NCBI RefSeq assembly: GCF_000785555.1
Contig: NZ_CP009129.1
Span: 248,001 to 312,000, forward strand
Reading direction: 5' to 3'
DNA from: Planococcus sp. PAMC 21323
Lineage (GTDB): Bacteria > Bacillota > Bacilli > Bacillales_A > Planococcaceae
DNA length: 64,000 nucleotides
A program made the position numbers and the translations under genes. Below are positions 8,340 to 15,997 of the stretch, piece after piece. The notes under the pieces were generated by a model, which made no database searches, was not told where the DNA came from, and saw only the letters and a program-made list of their open reading frames with translations. Positions within the stretch are counted from its first letter, which is position 1; every line of letters begins with the position of its first letter.

Positions 8340-8540
8340 TTCCCTAAGAAAATAAATGGGGACGAACATGCGATAAAAGTAAAAAAGAACCGTGAATTAT
8401 TCCGGAAAAATTTGGAGGAAATGATAAGAGAAGGAATCGCTCAAAAGGAGTTTCAAGATGGACTTAAAACTGAAATAGTTGCTTTTACTATTTTAGGTGT
8501 AATGAATTGGAGTTATCAGTGGTTCAACCCTTCAGGTTAA
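8340..8540 (+). pseudogene. Remnant of a TetR-family regulator (C-terminal domain only)
   Basis: The frame directly after the SDR stop codon reads as the ligand-binding C-terminus of a FadR-like TetR protein (RELFRKNLEEMIREGI, then VAFTILGVMNWSYQWFNPSG) and stops at 8538-8540. The DNA-binding helix-turn-helix is missing, and no start codon with a ribosome binding site precedes it. A frame shift after PSG would add a plausible TetR end (LEKYFLGGVL), which now overlaps the ribosome binding site of the next gene. I read this as a deleted and frameshifted regulator of the surrounding oxidoreductase genes. Confidence 0.7.
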
Positions 8541-8590
8541 TCATGAAGAGTAACGAAAAACTAGAAAAGTATTTCTTAGGAGGAGTATTG

Positions 8591-9565
8591 ATGAAGGTTA
8601 TAAAATTCGAGGAGTTTGGTGGACCAGATGTTTTACAGCTTGTGGAAGTTGAAAAGCCTGATTTTGGGGACACAGAAGTTATTGTTGAAGTAAAAGCGAT
8701 TGGCATTAATTATGCAGATACAGCGAGGCGTGAAGGGAAATATGTTGTACAAACCGAACTGCCTTATATTCCGGGGTCCGAAGTGGCAGGAGTAATTGTC
8801 GCGAGTGGGAAAAATGTAGAGAACTTCAAAGCAGGGGACCGTGTTGTTGCTTTAATCGGTTCTGCAGGATATGCAGAATTTGCTGCGGTCGATGAAAGTG
8901 TTTTGACCAAAATTCCAGAAGGTGTTGACTTTGATCAAGCTGTTGCACTGCCACTCCAAGGTTTGAGTGCGTATCATATATTAAAAACGATGGGGCGTAT
9001 TCAAAAAGGAGAGACAGTGCTGATTCATGCAGCTGCAGGGGGAGTTGGCGCGATTGCCGTACAGTTGGCTAGGATTTTTGGGGCCGAAACAATTATTGCA
9101 ACTGCTAGTACGGAAGAGAAGTTGTTTCATGCACAGAAAATGGGTGCAACTCATTTAGTTAACTACACAGAAGAAGGCTGGACCGACAAAGTTAAAAATA
9201 TTACTGGTGGTAGAGGGGTAGATTTGGCACTGGAAATGGTTGGTGGGGAAGTATTCAATAAAACATTAAAATGTTTGGCACCTTTTGGTAGGGTTGTTGT
9301 TTTTGGTGCTGCTAGCGGGGAACAGTCTTCTTTTAGTCCAGGGCAGTTAATGCGAAAAAATCAGTCTGTGATTGGATTTTTCCTGCCACAAATTATGCGT
9401 TATCCCGAATTGATTCAACAAAGCTTTGATGAGTTACTTGCCTATATGAAGAGTGGCGAATTGGTGTTAACGATTGGTGGAGTTTATCCATTAGCAGAAG
9501 CTGCAAAAGCACATTATTCATTGCAGGGAAGAAAAACCATTGGGAAATTGGTATTGAGACCATGA
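8591..9565 (+). CDS. NADPH:quinone oxidoreductase (zinc-free MDR family)
   Basis: A 324-residue medium-chain reductase of the QOR group, which reduces quinones or enones with NADPH. The N-terminal GroES-like domain has the GINYADTARREG stretch, the Rossmann loop is AAAGGVGAIAVQLA, and the C-terminus ends GKLVLRP as usual. Zinc-binding cysteines are absent. The ATG at 8591 follows AGGAGGAG; the open frame runs 28 codons further upstream, into the TetR remnant. It sits between the SDR/TetR remnant and a PanE-like reductase, with no terminator between. Confidence 0.9.
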   Translation: MKVIKFEEFGGPDVLQLVEVEKPDFGDTEVIVEVKAIGINYADTARREGKYVVQTELPYIPGSEVAGVIVASGKNVENFKAGDRVVALIGSAGYAEFAAVDESVLTKIPEGVDFDQAVALPLQGLSAYHILKTMGRIQKGETVLIHAAAGGVGAIAVQLARIFGAETIIATASTEEKLFHAQKMGATHLVNYTEEGWTDKVKNITGGRGVDLALEMVGGEVFNKTLKCLAPFGRVVVFGAASGEQSSFSPGQLMRKNQSVIGFFLPQIMRYPELIQQSFDELLAYMKSGELVLTIGGVYPLAEAAKAHYSLQGRKTIGKLVLRP

Positions 9566-9625
9566 CTTAGAATTTATCAGGTGAAAATGAGGTCATAATG
9601 AAAGATTTATAAAAGGAGTGAAACA

Positions 9626-10549
9626 ATGAAAATTTTAGTTGTGGGTGCAGGAGCAATTGGTGGATATTTCGGAGGGAGATTACTCGAAAAAGGAGAAGAC
9701 GTTACTTTTTTAGTAAGAGAAAAAAGAAAAGAAAAACTACAGCAAACTGGTTTGAAAATTAGGAGTAAAAATGGTGATCTTCAATTGACACCCAAGTTAT
9801 TAACTAAAGACGATGAAAGCAAGCCGTTTGATGTCGTATTGATCTCAACGAAATCGTATCAACTTGAAAATGCGATACAAGATATCCAACCGTTTGTTAA
9901 CGCAAAAACAATGATTTTGCCTTTACTGAATGGCATTTCTCATTTAGAACCGTTAGTCGAAGCATTTGGAGAAGAACGAGTGATTGGTGGATTGTGCTTT
10001 GTAGAAACGACATTGGCAGAAGATGGTGTAATCGTTCAGACTAGTCCAGTCCATCAACTGGTTTACGGTGAGCGGACGGGAGAGAAAACACAGCGCATTG
10101 AAACCTTAGAAAAATGCTTTAGTGGAACAAAAGCAGAGTTTGTTAAGAGCGATAACATCAATCAAGACATGTGGCATAAATATTTGTTTATTACCGTAAT
10201 GTCGGGTATTACTTCGATGATGGAGACGCCTATAGGGCCGATTAGAGATCTTGAATCAGGTCAGCGTACCATTCAAGCATTTCTAGACGAGCTAGTCGCT
10301 GTCATGGAGAAAATAGATGCCCCCATCCAACAAGGAATTGCTGAAGTTCAATTAAAACGAATTAATAGCATGTCCACAGAGATGAAGTCATCTATGCAAC
10401 GAGATATTGAAAAAAGACAGCCTACTGAGTTTGAGCATTTACAAGGGTATTTACTTGCTCAAGCTAAAAAAATGTCTGTTCCAGTTCCGATTTTAGAAAC
10501 GATTTATACGAAATTAAAATTGTATGAACAGAAACAAGTGATGGATTAA
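9626..10549 (+). CDS. 2-dehydropantoate 2-reductase family protein
   Basis: A 307-residue ApbA/PanE-family NADPH-dependent ketoacid reductase. The nucleotide loop VVGAGAIGGYFGGRL is at residues 5-19. The catalytic Lys is in STKSYQ, and a second conserved Lys-Tyr is in MWHKYLF. Family members make pantoate for coenzyme A, but genomes often carry paralogs with other ketoacid substrates. It is not beside panB or panC, so a catabolic paralog is as likely as true PanE. AAAAGGAG precedes the ATG. It is the last gene of the oxidoreductase group. Confidence 0.85.
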   Translation: MKILVVGAGAIGGYFGGRLLEKGEDVTFLVREKRKEKLQQTGLKIRSKNGDLQLTPKLLTKDDESKPFDVVLISTKSYQLENAIQDIQPFVNAKTMILPLLNGISHLEPLVEAFGEERVIGGLCFVETTLAEDGVIVQTSPVHQLVYGERTGEKTQRIETLEKCFSGTKAEFVKSDNINQDMWHKYLFITVMSGITSMMETPIGPIRDLESGQRTIQAFLDELVAVMEKIDAPIQQGIAEVQLKRINSMSTEMKSSMQRDIEKRQPTEFEHLQGYLLAQAKKMSVPVPILETIYTKLKLYEQKQVMD

Positions 10550-10658
10550 TAGTTGGAAACTAGGTAGTAGAGAATAAATTCTCAAGCCAGTAAAAACATT
10601 CAATTGATTTAATTCTTAGGAAGTAAAAAGAAATATTTGTCAGAACATTTACATTCTT

Positions 10659-10687
10659 TTGACAGTCATCTATGATGGACATACAAA
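10659..10687 (+). promoter_or_regulatory. Sigma-A promoter of cstA
   Basis: TTGACA 10659-10664, a 17-base spacer, then TACAAA 10682-10687. It lies 45 bases before the cstA start. Confidence 0.6.
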
Positions 10688-10732
10688 TGCTTTTTGGGTG
10701 TTTGCTAAAGATGAGAAAAAGGGGTTGGAAGA

Positions 10733-12469
10733 ATGAATGCGATTGCATTAGCTGCTATTGGTATTTTTATTTTTATACTAGGTTACCGCTTTTATTCCAA
10801 ATTTATAGCAGAAAAGATTTTTAAGCTTGATCCAAACTACGTTACTCCTGCGCACCGCTTTAAAGATGGTGTTGATTTTGTGCCTACCAATAAGTTTGTC
10901 TTATGGGGGCATCATTTTACGTCAGTTGCAGGGGCAGCCCCTATTTTAGGTCCAGCCATTGCGGTTTATTGGGGCTGGTTGCCAGCAGTACTATGGGTTG
11001 TACTCGGAACTGTGTTTGCTGCAGGAGTCCACGATTTCGGAACATTGGTTTTATCTGTTCGAAACAAAGGACAATCAGTTGGAACGCTTGCTCATCGATT
11101 AATCGGTCAACGAGGAAAAGTTTTGTTCTTGTTTATCATTTTGATCTTAGTGCTAATGGTCAATGCAGTATTTGCTTGGGTTATTGCTAAACTGTTTATC
11201 TCTTACCCAGCCAGTGTTGTTCCAGTATTTATTCAGATTCCTTTAGCTGTTTGGATTGGTCATGCTGTTTATAAGAAGAATAAGAAAATGCTTATTCCTT
11301 CTATATTTGCTTTAGCAATTATGTACATAACCGCTATTGTCGCCAGCCAAGTGAGTTTTCTTCAAATTGACCTTGTTCAATACATGGGTGGAGAAAATGG
11401 CACTGGAATATTCGGTCTCGATCCGATTTCCACAGCGTTCTTTATTTGGATTATCATTTTGATGATCTATGTTTATATCGCTTCTACGTTACCGGTTTGG
11501 AAATTACTTCAGCCACGCGACTTTATCAACTCGCATCAGTTAATTGTAGGACTTGGTATTCTTTATCTTGGGTTATTGTTTACTAATCCTAAAATCACAG
11601 CACCTATGACGAATCCAGATGCCGATATTTCTTGGTTCCCATTACTGTTCATTACAATTGCTTGTGGTGCGATTTCTGGATTCCACGGACTTGTTTCATC
11701 TGGAACCACTTCAAAGCAACTAGATAAAGAAACTGACGCTCGTTTTGTCGGATACTTAGGGGCAGTTGGAGAAGGGGTTTTGGCATTAATTTCGATTATT
11801 GCCGTTATTACGTTATTCCCTGACCGTGAGTCGTTCTTTGCAACTTACAGCAGCTTCCAAGCTTCTAATGGAGCGGGGTTAGGTGCCTTTATCGAAGGTG
11901 CTACAGGTTTAGCGCAAGGTTTATCGATTCCTGCAGAGGTGGCTTCAACAATTGTTTCGATTATTGTTGTGTCATTTGCAGCGACAACTTTAGATACTTC
12001 AGTTCGATTAATGCGCTATATCATTTCGGAACTTGGTGTCGAATACAAAATTCCGTCTCTCGAGAAAAAACATGTAGCTACAACACTTGCGGTTGGAGCA
12101 AGTGCTGCACTTGTATTACTTCCTGAAGGACCGAACGGTTTTGGTTCAGGTGGATACTTGTTATGGCCATTGTTCGGAACAGCCAATCAGTTGCTGGCCG
12201 GTATCAGTTTATTGCTGATTTCCATATGGTTGAAGAAACTTGGTCGAAATTACATGATCACCATTATTCCAATGATTTTCCTCATGTTTATGACGCTTTG
12301 GGCAATGTTCCAGCAAGTGTTCTTGCAGTGGGCATGGTATGCAAAACAGCCAAGCATGTTGTTGTTCATATTTGGCGCTATTATCTTTGTCTTTACACTA
12401 TGGATTATCTTAACTGCAGTTCAAGCATTGTTGAAGAAAACAGATCCTGGATTTTCGGAAGATGAATAA
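10733..12469 (+). CDS. cstA: Carbon starvation protein A (peptide/pyruvate transporter family)
   Basis: A 578-residue polytopic membrane protein of the CstA family, with about 16 hydrophobic segments. It has the characteristic N-terminal stretch (HHFTSVAGAAPILGPAIAVYWGWLPA), the GAISGFHGLVSSGTTSKQ loop, and the C-terminal WPLFGTANQLLAG motif. E. coli CstA and its paralogs move peptides or pyruvate when carbon is scarce. The ATG follows GGGG-rich sequence. A good promoter lies upstream and only a weak terminator downstream. The small CC-tailed gene follows 69 bases later. Confidence 0.93.
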   Translation: MNAIALAAIGIFIFILGYRFYSKFIAEKIFKLDPNYVTPAHRFKDGVDFVPTNKFVLWGHHFTSVAGAAPILGPAIAVYWGWLPAVLWVVLGTVFAAGVHDFGTLVLSVRNKGQSVGTLAHRLIGQRGKVLFLFIILILVLMVNAVFAWVIAKLFISYPASVVPVFIQIPLAVWIGHAVYKKNKKMLIPSIFALAIMYITAIVASQVSFLQIDLVQYMGGENGTGIFGLDPISTAFFIWIIILMIYVYIASTLPVWKLLQPRDFINSHQLIVGLGILYLGLLFTNPKITAPMTNPDADISWFPLLFITIACGAISGFHGLVSSGTTSKQLDKETDARFVGYLGAVGEGVLALISIIAVITLFPDRESFFATYSSFQASNGAGLGAFIEGATGLAQGLSIPAEVASTIVSIIVVSFAATTLDTSVRLMRYIISELGVEYKIPSLEKKHVATTLAVGASAALVLLPEGPNGFGSGGYLLWPLFGTANQLLAGISLLLISIWLKKLGRNYMITIIPMIFLMFMTLWAMFQQVFLQWAWYAKQPSMLLFIFGAIIFVFTLWIILTAVQALLKKTDPGFSEDE

Positions 12470-12483
12470 AATATAAAGTGGGT

Positions 12484-12511
12484 AAGGGGTCATGATTTTA
12501 TATGACCCCTT
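12484..12511 (+). terminator. Weak terminator-like hairpin
   Basis: AAGGGGTCAT pairs with ATGACCCCTT, a ten-base stem, but the following T run is poor. Read-through into the next gene is likely. Confidence 0.5.
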
Positions 12512-12538
12512 CCATTTAGTTTAGAAAGAGGTGTTGAT

Positions 12539-12802
12539 ATGTTGGTATTCGATAAATTAAAACAATTGATTGCTTTTTATGAGGCTGTCCTAGAATTGCC
12601 ACATCGCACTGAAATTGCACGTGAATTACGAGATGAAGACGATCTATTTTTACTCATGCTTTATTCGGAAATGTTGGGGATTCCAAATCCTGTGTATTAC
12701 TACACATTGGAATTGTATCCGTATATGATTGAAGAATTTCACGATTGGCATTTGCGTATGGGCATGGATAAATCACCTTTAACCGGTATACGTTGCTGTT
12801 AG
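12539..12802 (+). CDS. Small protein with C-terminal Cys-Cys (cory-CC-star-like)
   Basis: 87 residues, soluble, rich in Tyr and Leu in the middle (NPVYYYTLELYPYMIEEFHDWH), and ending in the last two residues Cys-Cys (GIRCC). It resembles proteins annotated as the cory-CC-star family, which I recall lying next to ArsA-like ATPases; that is memory, not a search. The very next gene here is indeed an ArsA-like ATPase, 24 bases away. AGAGGTG precedes the ATG. Function is unknown. The paired cysteines at the end invite metal, thiol or partner binding. Confidence 0.75.
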   Translation: MLVFDKLKQLIAFYEAVLELPHRTEIARELRDEDDLFLLMLYSEMLGIPNPVYYYTLELYPYMIEEFHDWHLRMGMDKSPLTGIRCC

Positions 12803-12826
12803 TTTTGTTAGGAATGAGGAGAAAAT

Positions 12827-13759
12827 ATGGATGTATTAACTAAAAGTATTATTTTTGTAGGAGGAAAAGGGGGTGTTGGGAAATCGACATCAGCTGCAGC
12901 AATTGCTTGGAAATCTGCTAAAGAAGGATATAAAACTTTGTTGATTTCTACAGACCCTGCCCATAATGTGGGAGATATTTTTAACGAACACATTGGTGGC
13001 AAAACAAAAGAGATTGCGAATAATTTATATGCACTTGAAATTGATCCGGAAATTGAAACGGATAATTATATTAAAACGGTAAAATCCAATATTAAAGGAA
13101 CTGTTCATTCAAGCATGATGGAAGAAGTAAATCGACAACTGGATACGGCAAAAGCTTCTCCTGGTGCAGACGAAGCGGCGTTATTCGATAAGCTAATTCA
13201 CATTATTTTAGAAGAGCGTCAGAACTTTGATAAGTTAGTGTTCGACACTGCTCCGACAGGCCATACAATTCGTTTGTTAACATTGCCTGAACTCATGGGT
13301 GTTTGGATTGAGGGATTGCTTGAGAAACGGCGCAAAACCAATGAAAATTACTCGCAACTATTAAATGATGGTGAACCAAGAGAAGATCCCATTTACGATG
13401 TGTTGAGAGAGCGGCAAGAGCGTTTTTCAAAAGCGCGAGATCTTTTACTAAATGAAAAAGAAACTGGATTTATCTTTGTGCTAAATCCAGAACGTTTGCC
13501 TATTTTAGAAACAAAAAAAGCATTGGATTTATTGAACAAATATCAACTACACGTAAAAACGCTCATTATTAATAAGGTGTTACCAGAAGAAGCAGACGGC
13601 GAATTTTTAATGGAACGAAAAAAGCATGAAAAGAAATATGTGCATCAAATAGAAGAAACATTCTCGGAACAAAAGCTGGTATACGTACCGCTTTTTTCAC
13701 AGGATATTATTAGTAAAGAACAACTGGAGTTATTCAGTGAGTACTTCAAGGAAGGATGA
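12827..13759 (+). CDS. ArsA/GET3-like ATPase lacking cysteines
   Basis: A 310-residue SIMIBI-class ATPase. The deviant Walker A GGKGGVGKST is at residues 12-21, switch I is STDPAHNVGD, and switch II is DTAPTGHTIR. Arsenite-pump ArsA subunits carry metal-binding cysteines, but this protein has no cysteine at all, so arsenic binding on the ArsA model is unlikely. The preceding gene encodes a small protein ending in Cys-Cys, and the pair is spaced like an operon. The role could be chaperone-like targeting or maturation; this is inferred. AGGAG precedes the ATG. Confidence 0.85.
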   Translation: MDVLTKSIIFVGGKGGVGKSTSAAAIAWKSAKEGYKTLLISTDPAHNVGDIFNEHIGGKTKEIANNLYALEIDPEIETDNYIKTVKSNIKGTVHSSMMEEVNRQLDTAKASPGADEAALFDKLIHIILEERQNFDKLVFDTAPTGHTIRLLTLPELMGVWIEGLLEKRRKTNENYSQLLNDGEPREDPIYDVLRERQERFSKARDLLLNEKETGFIFVLNPERLPILETKKALDLLNKYQLHVKTLIINKVLPEEADGEFLMERKKHEKKYVHQIEETFSEQKLVYVPLFSQDIISKEQLELFSEYFKEG

Positions 13760-13764
13760 GTTAA

Positions 13765-14748
13765 ATGAAAGCATTTGTAATAGAATCCGGCGAGTGGAAA
13801 CTAACAGATATTGAAGAACCAAAGCCAAAGTCAGGAGAAGTGGTAGTGTCTTTAAAAACGGCGGGCATAAACCGCAGAGACTTAGGTTTAATCAACCGTT
13901 ATGGAGATAATCCAGAAGCCCTTATTATTGGGTCAGACGGAGCGGGTGTAGTAGAGGAAGTTGGAGAAGGTGTAGTCGACTTTGCTTATGGAGACGAAGT
14001 GATTATTAATCCTGCGTTGCGCTGGTATAAAAACAGTGAGGCACCGCCTGCAGAATTTGATATTTTGGGGTTGCCTGATCATGGGACTTTTGCAGAAAAA
14101 ATTGCGATCTCAGCTGAACAATTAGAGAAAAAACCTGTCCATTTGAGCTGGGAAGAAGCGGGGAGTTTAGCTTTGCCTGCATTAACGGGATATCGAGCTT
14201 TGTTTACTAAAGGACAATTGAAAAAAGGAGAAACTTTGTTTATCCCAGGTGCAGGAAGCGGTGTGGCAACATTCTTAATTCAATTTGCTAAAAACTGTGG
14301 AGCTCGTGTAATTGTCACTTCACGTAGTGAAGAAAAGCGTCAATATGCTTTGAGAATAGGGGCTGATGTGGCCATCCCAACAGACAGTGAATGGGTAGAA
14401 GAACTAGAAGGCGAAACGATTGATCTTGTGATCGATAGTGTAGGAGAAGCTACTTTTAATCGCTCGCTGGATGTTTTGAAAAAAGGTGGGCGGATTGTTG
14501 TTTTTGGAGCAACTACAGACGACATTGTTGATTTTAATCTTCGGAAATTTTTCTACGGACAATATCAATTGTTTGGTTCTACCATGGGAAGTCGAGAAGA
14601 GTTACGTGCGATGTTGAAATATATGGAGTCTCATAATATGCGTCCTGTCGTTGACAAGGCTTTTTCATTAGATGAAGCAAAAGACGCATTCAACCATTTA
14701 GCATCAGGCAATCAATTTGGTAAAGTTGTTTTGCGCATCAGTGAATAA
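13765..14748 (+). CDS. Alcohol dehydrogenase-like MDR oxidoreductase
   Basis: A 327-residue medium-chain dehydrogenase/reductase, similar to B. subtilis YogA (AdhQ). The N-terminal GroES-like domain includes AGINRRDLGLINRYG, the NAD(P) loop is PGAGSGVATFLIQFA, and the C-terminus ends GKVVLRIS. The usual catalytic-zinc cysteine is replaced in the NRRD segment, so it is probably zinc-free. It starts five bases after the ATPase stop codon, so the CC protein, the ATPase and this enzyme probably share a transcript. Substrate unknown. Confidence 0.85.
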   Translation: MKAFVIESGEWKLTDIEEPKPKSGEVVVSLKTAGINRRDLGLINRYGDNPEALIIGSDGAGVVEEVGEGVVDFAYGDEVIINPALRWYKNSEAPPAEFDILGLPDHGTFAEKIAISAEQLEKKPVHLSWEEAGSLALPALTGYRALFTKGQLKKGETLFIPGAGSGVATFLIQFAKNCGARVIVTSRSEEKRQYALRIGADVAIPTDSEWVEELEGETIDLVIDSVGEATFNRSLDVLKKGGRIVVFGATTDDIVDFNLRKFFYGQYQLFGSTMGSREELRAMLKYMESHNMRPVVDKAFSLDEAKDAFNHLASGNQFGKVVLRISE

Positions 14749-14815
14749 AAATGAAACTTCTCAGACAGTCATCCGTATATATAGGACAAGAAAGAATTGA
14801 CTGGAGGTTTATAGG

Positions 14816-15124
14816 ATGGAAAACACAGGTTTGAAAGTACTTGTACATGCCAGTGCGTTTTTTGCACCATTTCTTGTCCCTGTTATTGTGTTTCTAATTT
14901 CAGAAGACAAAGAACTTAAAAAGCTGTCAATTCAAGCATTATTGTTCCAATTAGTAATAGGAGCATTAATCTTCGTTTCCAGCTGGCTCGTCTTTCTCCT
15001 AATTGGGATTCCGATGTTAATCGTCTTTGGATTGATGGGCGTCATCGTACCAATCATGGGAATTATTAAAGCTCTCAACAATGAGTATTTTGACTATCCA
15101 ATAGTCGGAAGCTGGTACCAATAA
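14816..15124 (+). CDS. DUF4870 small membrane protein
   Basis: 102 residues with three hydrophobic segments (about 8-30, 40-62 and 63-85) and the family-like ending ALNNEYFDYPIVGSWYQ. DUF4870 proteins are Tic20-like membrane proteins of unknown role. GGAGG precedes the ATG, and a strong terminator follows immediately. Confidence 0.8.
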   Translation: MENTGLKVLVHASAFFAPFLVPVIVFLISEDKELKKLSIQALLFQLVIGALIFVSSWLVFLLIGIPMLIVFGLMGVIVPIMGIIKALNNEYFDYPIVGSWYQ

Positions 15125-15148
15125 AAAAAGCCCCTCGGGGCTTTTTTT
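15124..15148. terminator. Bidirectional terminator
   Basis: AAAAAAGCCCC pairs with GGGGCTTTTTT. It is shared by the DUF4870 gene and convergent ytoQ. Confidence 0.9.
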
Positions 15149-15593
15149 ATTGTTCAAGAATATAAGACAAGGCTTTGATGGCTTGGTCGCAAGTTTCTAC
15201 AGTTGCACTGGCTTTTCGAGATAACTCTTTTAATGGATGATGTAATTTTTCAGGGCGGATGAGTATAACCGGCTTGCCTGAAGCAATTGCTGTACTAGCA
15301 TCCATTGCCGTATTCCATTGCTTGTACTGCTCACCAAATAGCGCGATCACCAAATCGGCCTTGTGCATCAAAACGCCAGTACGCAAATTATTAAAACTAG
15401 AAGCTGCATGATCTTTAGCGACCGCATCGGGTTGTTCACCCAAAATGTCTTCTCCAATATTATCCGAACGTTCGTGAATTTCCATCGGACCCACAAAATC
15501 GATTGGCAAATCTAAAGCAACCGACTTTTTCTTAATTTCCTCGCGCCACGCACTATGAATTTCTCCAGCAAGATAAACAGTTAATCTCATCAT
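15147..15593 (-). CDS. ytoQ: YtoQ family protein
   Basis: 148 residues, matching B. subtilis YtoQ in length and sequence style (YLAGEIHSAWREEI at the start, then FVGPMEIHERSDNIGE and LFGEQYKQWNTAMDAS). The fold is probably that of the nucleoside deoxyribosyltransferase-like/TIR-like group. The biochemical role is not established. The ATG at 15593 has GGAGGGTGA directly upstream, with a second ATG at 15590. The WYL-domain gene lies upstream on the same strand. Confidence 0.85.
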   Translation of the reverse strand: MMRLTVYLAGEIHSAWREEIKKKSVALDLPIDFVGPMEIHERSDNIGEDILGEQPDAVAKDHAASSFNNLRTGVLMHKADLVIALFGEQYKQWNTAMDASTAIASGKPVILIRPEKLHHPLKELSRKASATVETCDQAIKALSYILEQ

Positions 15594-15645
15594 GTCACCC
15601 TCCAAAAGATATTTCTTCAAGTGTATCATAATGATAAGGTGATGC

Positions 15646-15867
15646 TTATATGATCTGGCGCTCTCTATGAATAACGGGCATCACAGAAAGCACATTATCC
15701 ATTTTAAACGTGCGTTTCTTATGACGAAGAAAGCAATAGGCTTGAAATGAGTCTCCAGTCATCGATAAAATTTTAACACGACGTTTGCTGATGCTGCCAT
15801 CTTTAGCGATGTACATCATATCGATTAGCTGTTGGTAACTAAAAGCCTTTTGAATTTGTGCTTTCAT
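15646..15867 (-). CDS. Short WYL-like domain protein
   Basis: 73 residues, essentially one WYL-type beta-barrel: SKRRVKILSMTGDSFQAYCFLRHKKRTFKMDNVLSVMPV matches the domain's order of turns, ending in the basic RTFKMDNV strand. There is no helix-turn-helix. WYL domains bind ligands or nucleic acids in regulators of DNA damage and phage defence. AGGGAGGG precedes the ATG. It diverges from sbcD across a perfect palindrome containing a LexA-type box, so it may be SOS-induced. Confidence 0.7.
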   Translation of the reverse strand: MKAQIQKAFSYQQLIDMMYIAKDGSISKRRVKILSMTGDSFQAYCFLRHKKRTFKMDNVLSVMPVIHRERQII

Positions 15868-15880
15868 GATTAACCCTCCC

Positions 15881-15908
15881 TATAATAAGAACATTTGTTC
15901 TTATTATA
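15881..15908. promoter_or_regulatory. 28-base palindrome with LexA-type (SOS) box
   Basis: Two perfect 12-base arms (15881-15892 and 15897-15908) flank ATTT. The core GAACATTTGTTC (15889-15900) fits the Bacillus LexA pattern GAAC-N4-GTTC. Each arm also contains TATAAT on one strand, so the operator overlaps -10 elements, including that of the WYL gene. Confidence 0.65.
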
Positions 15909-15922
15909 AAACAAAAGACCGA

Positions 15923-15952
15923 TTAAAACAAGCAGTCTATCTCGTGTATAAT
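15923..15952 (+). promoter_or_regulatory. Promoter of sbcDC
   Basis: TTAAAA 15923-15928, an 18-base spacer, and a perfect TATAAT 15947-15952. It is followed at once by the second SOS-type box. Confidence 0.55.
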
Positions 15953-15956
15953 AGAA

Positions 15957-15970
15957 CGAACATATATTCT
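15957..15970. promoter_or_regulatory. Second LexA-type box at the sbcDC start site
   Basis: CGAACATATATTCT differs from GAAC-N4-GTTC at one base. It lies just after the -10 element, where repressor would block initiation of sbcDC. Confidence 0.5.
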
Positions 15971-15997
15971 TTTGCAACAAAGGAAAGGGGTAATTAA

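Noticed and set aside
12827-13759. Arsenic resistance (ArsA) function
   Set aside because: No metal-binding cysteines and no arsB, arsC or arsR genes nearby.
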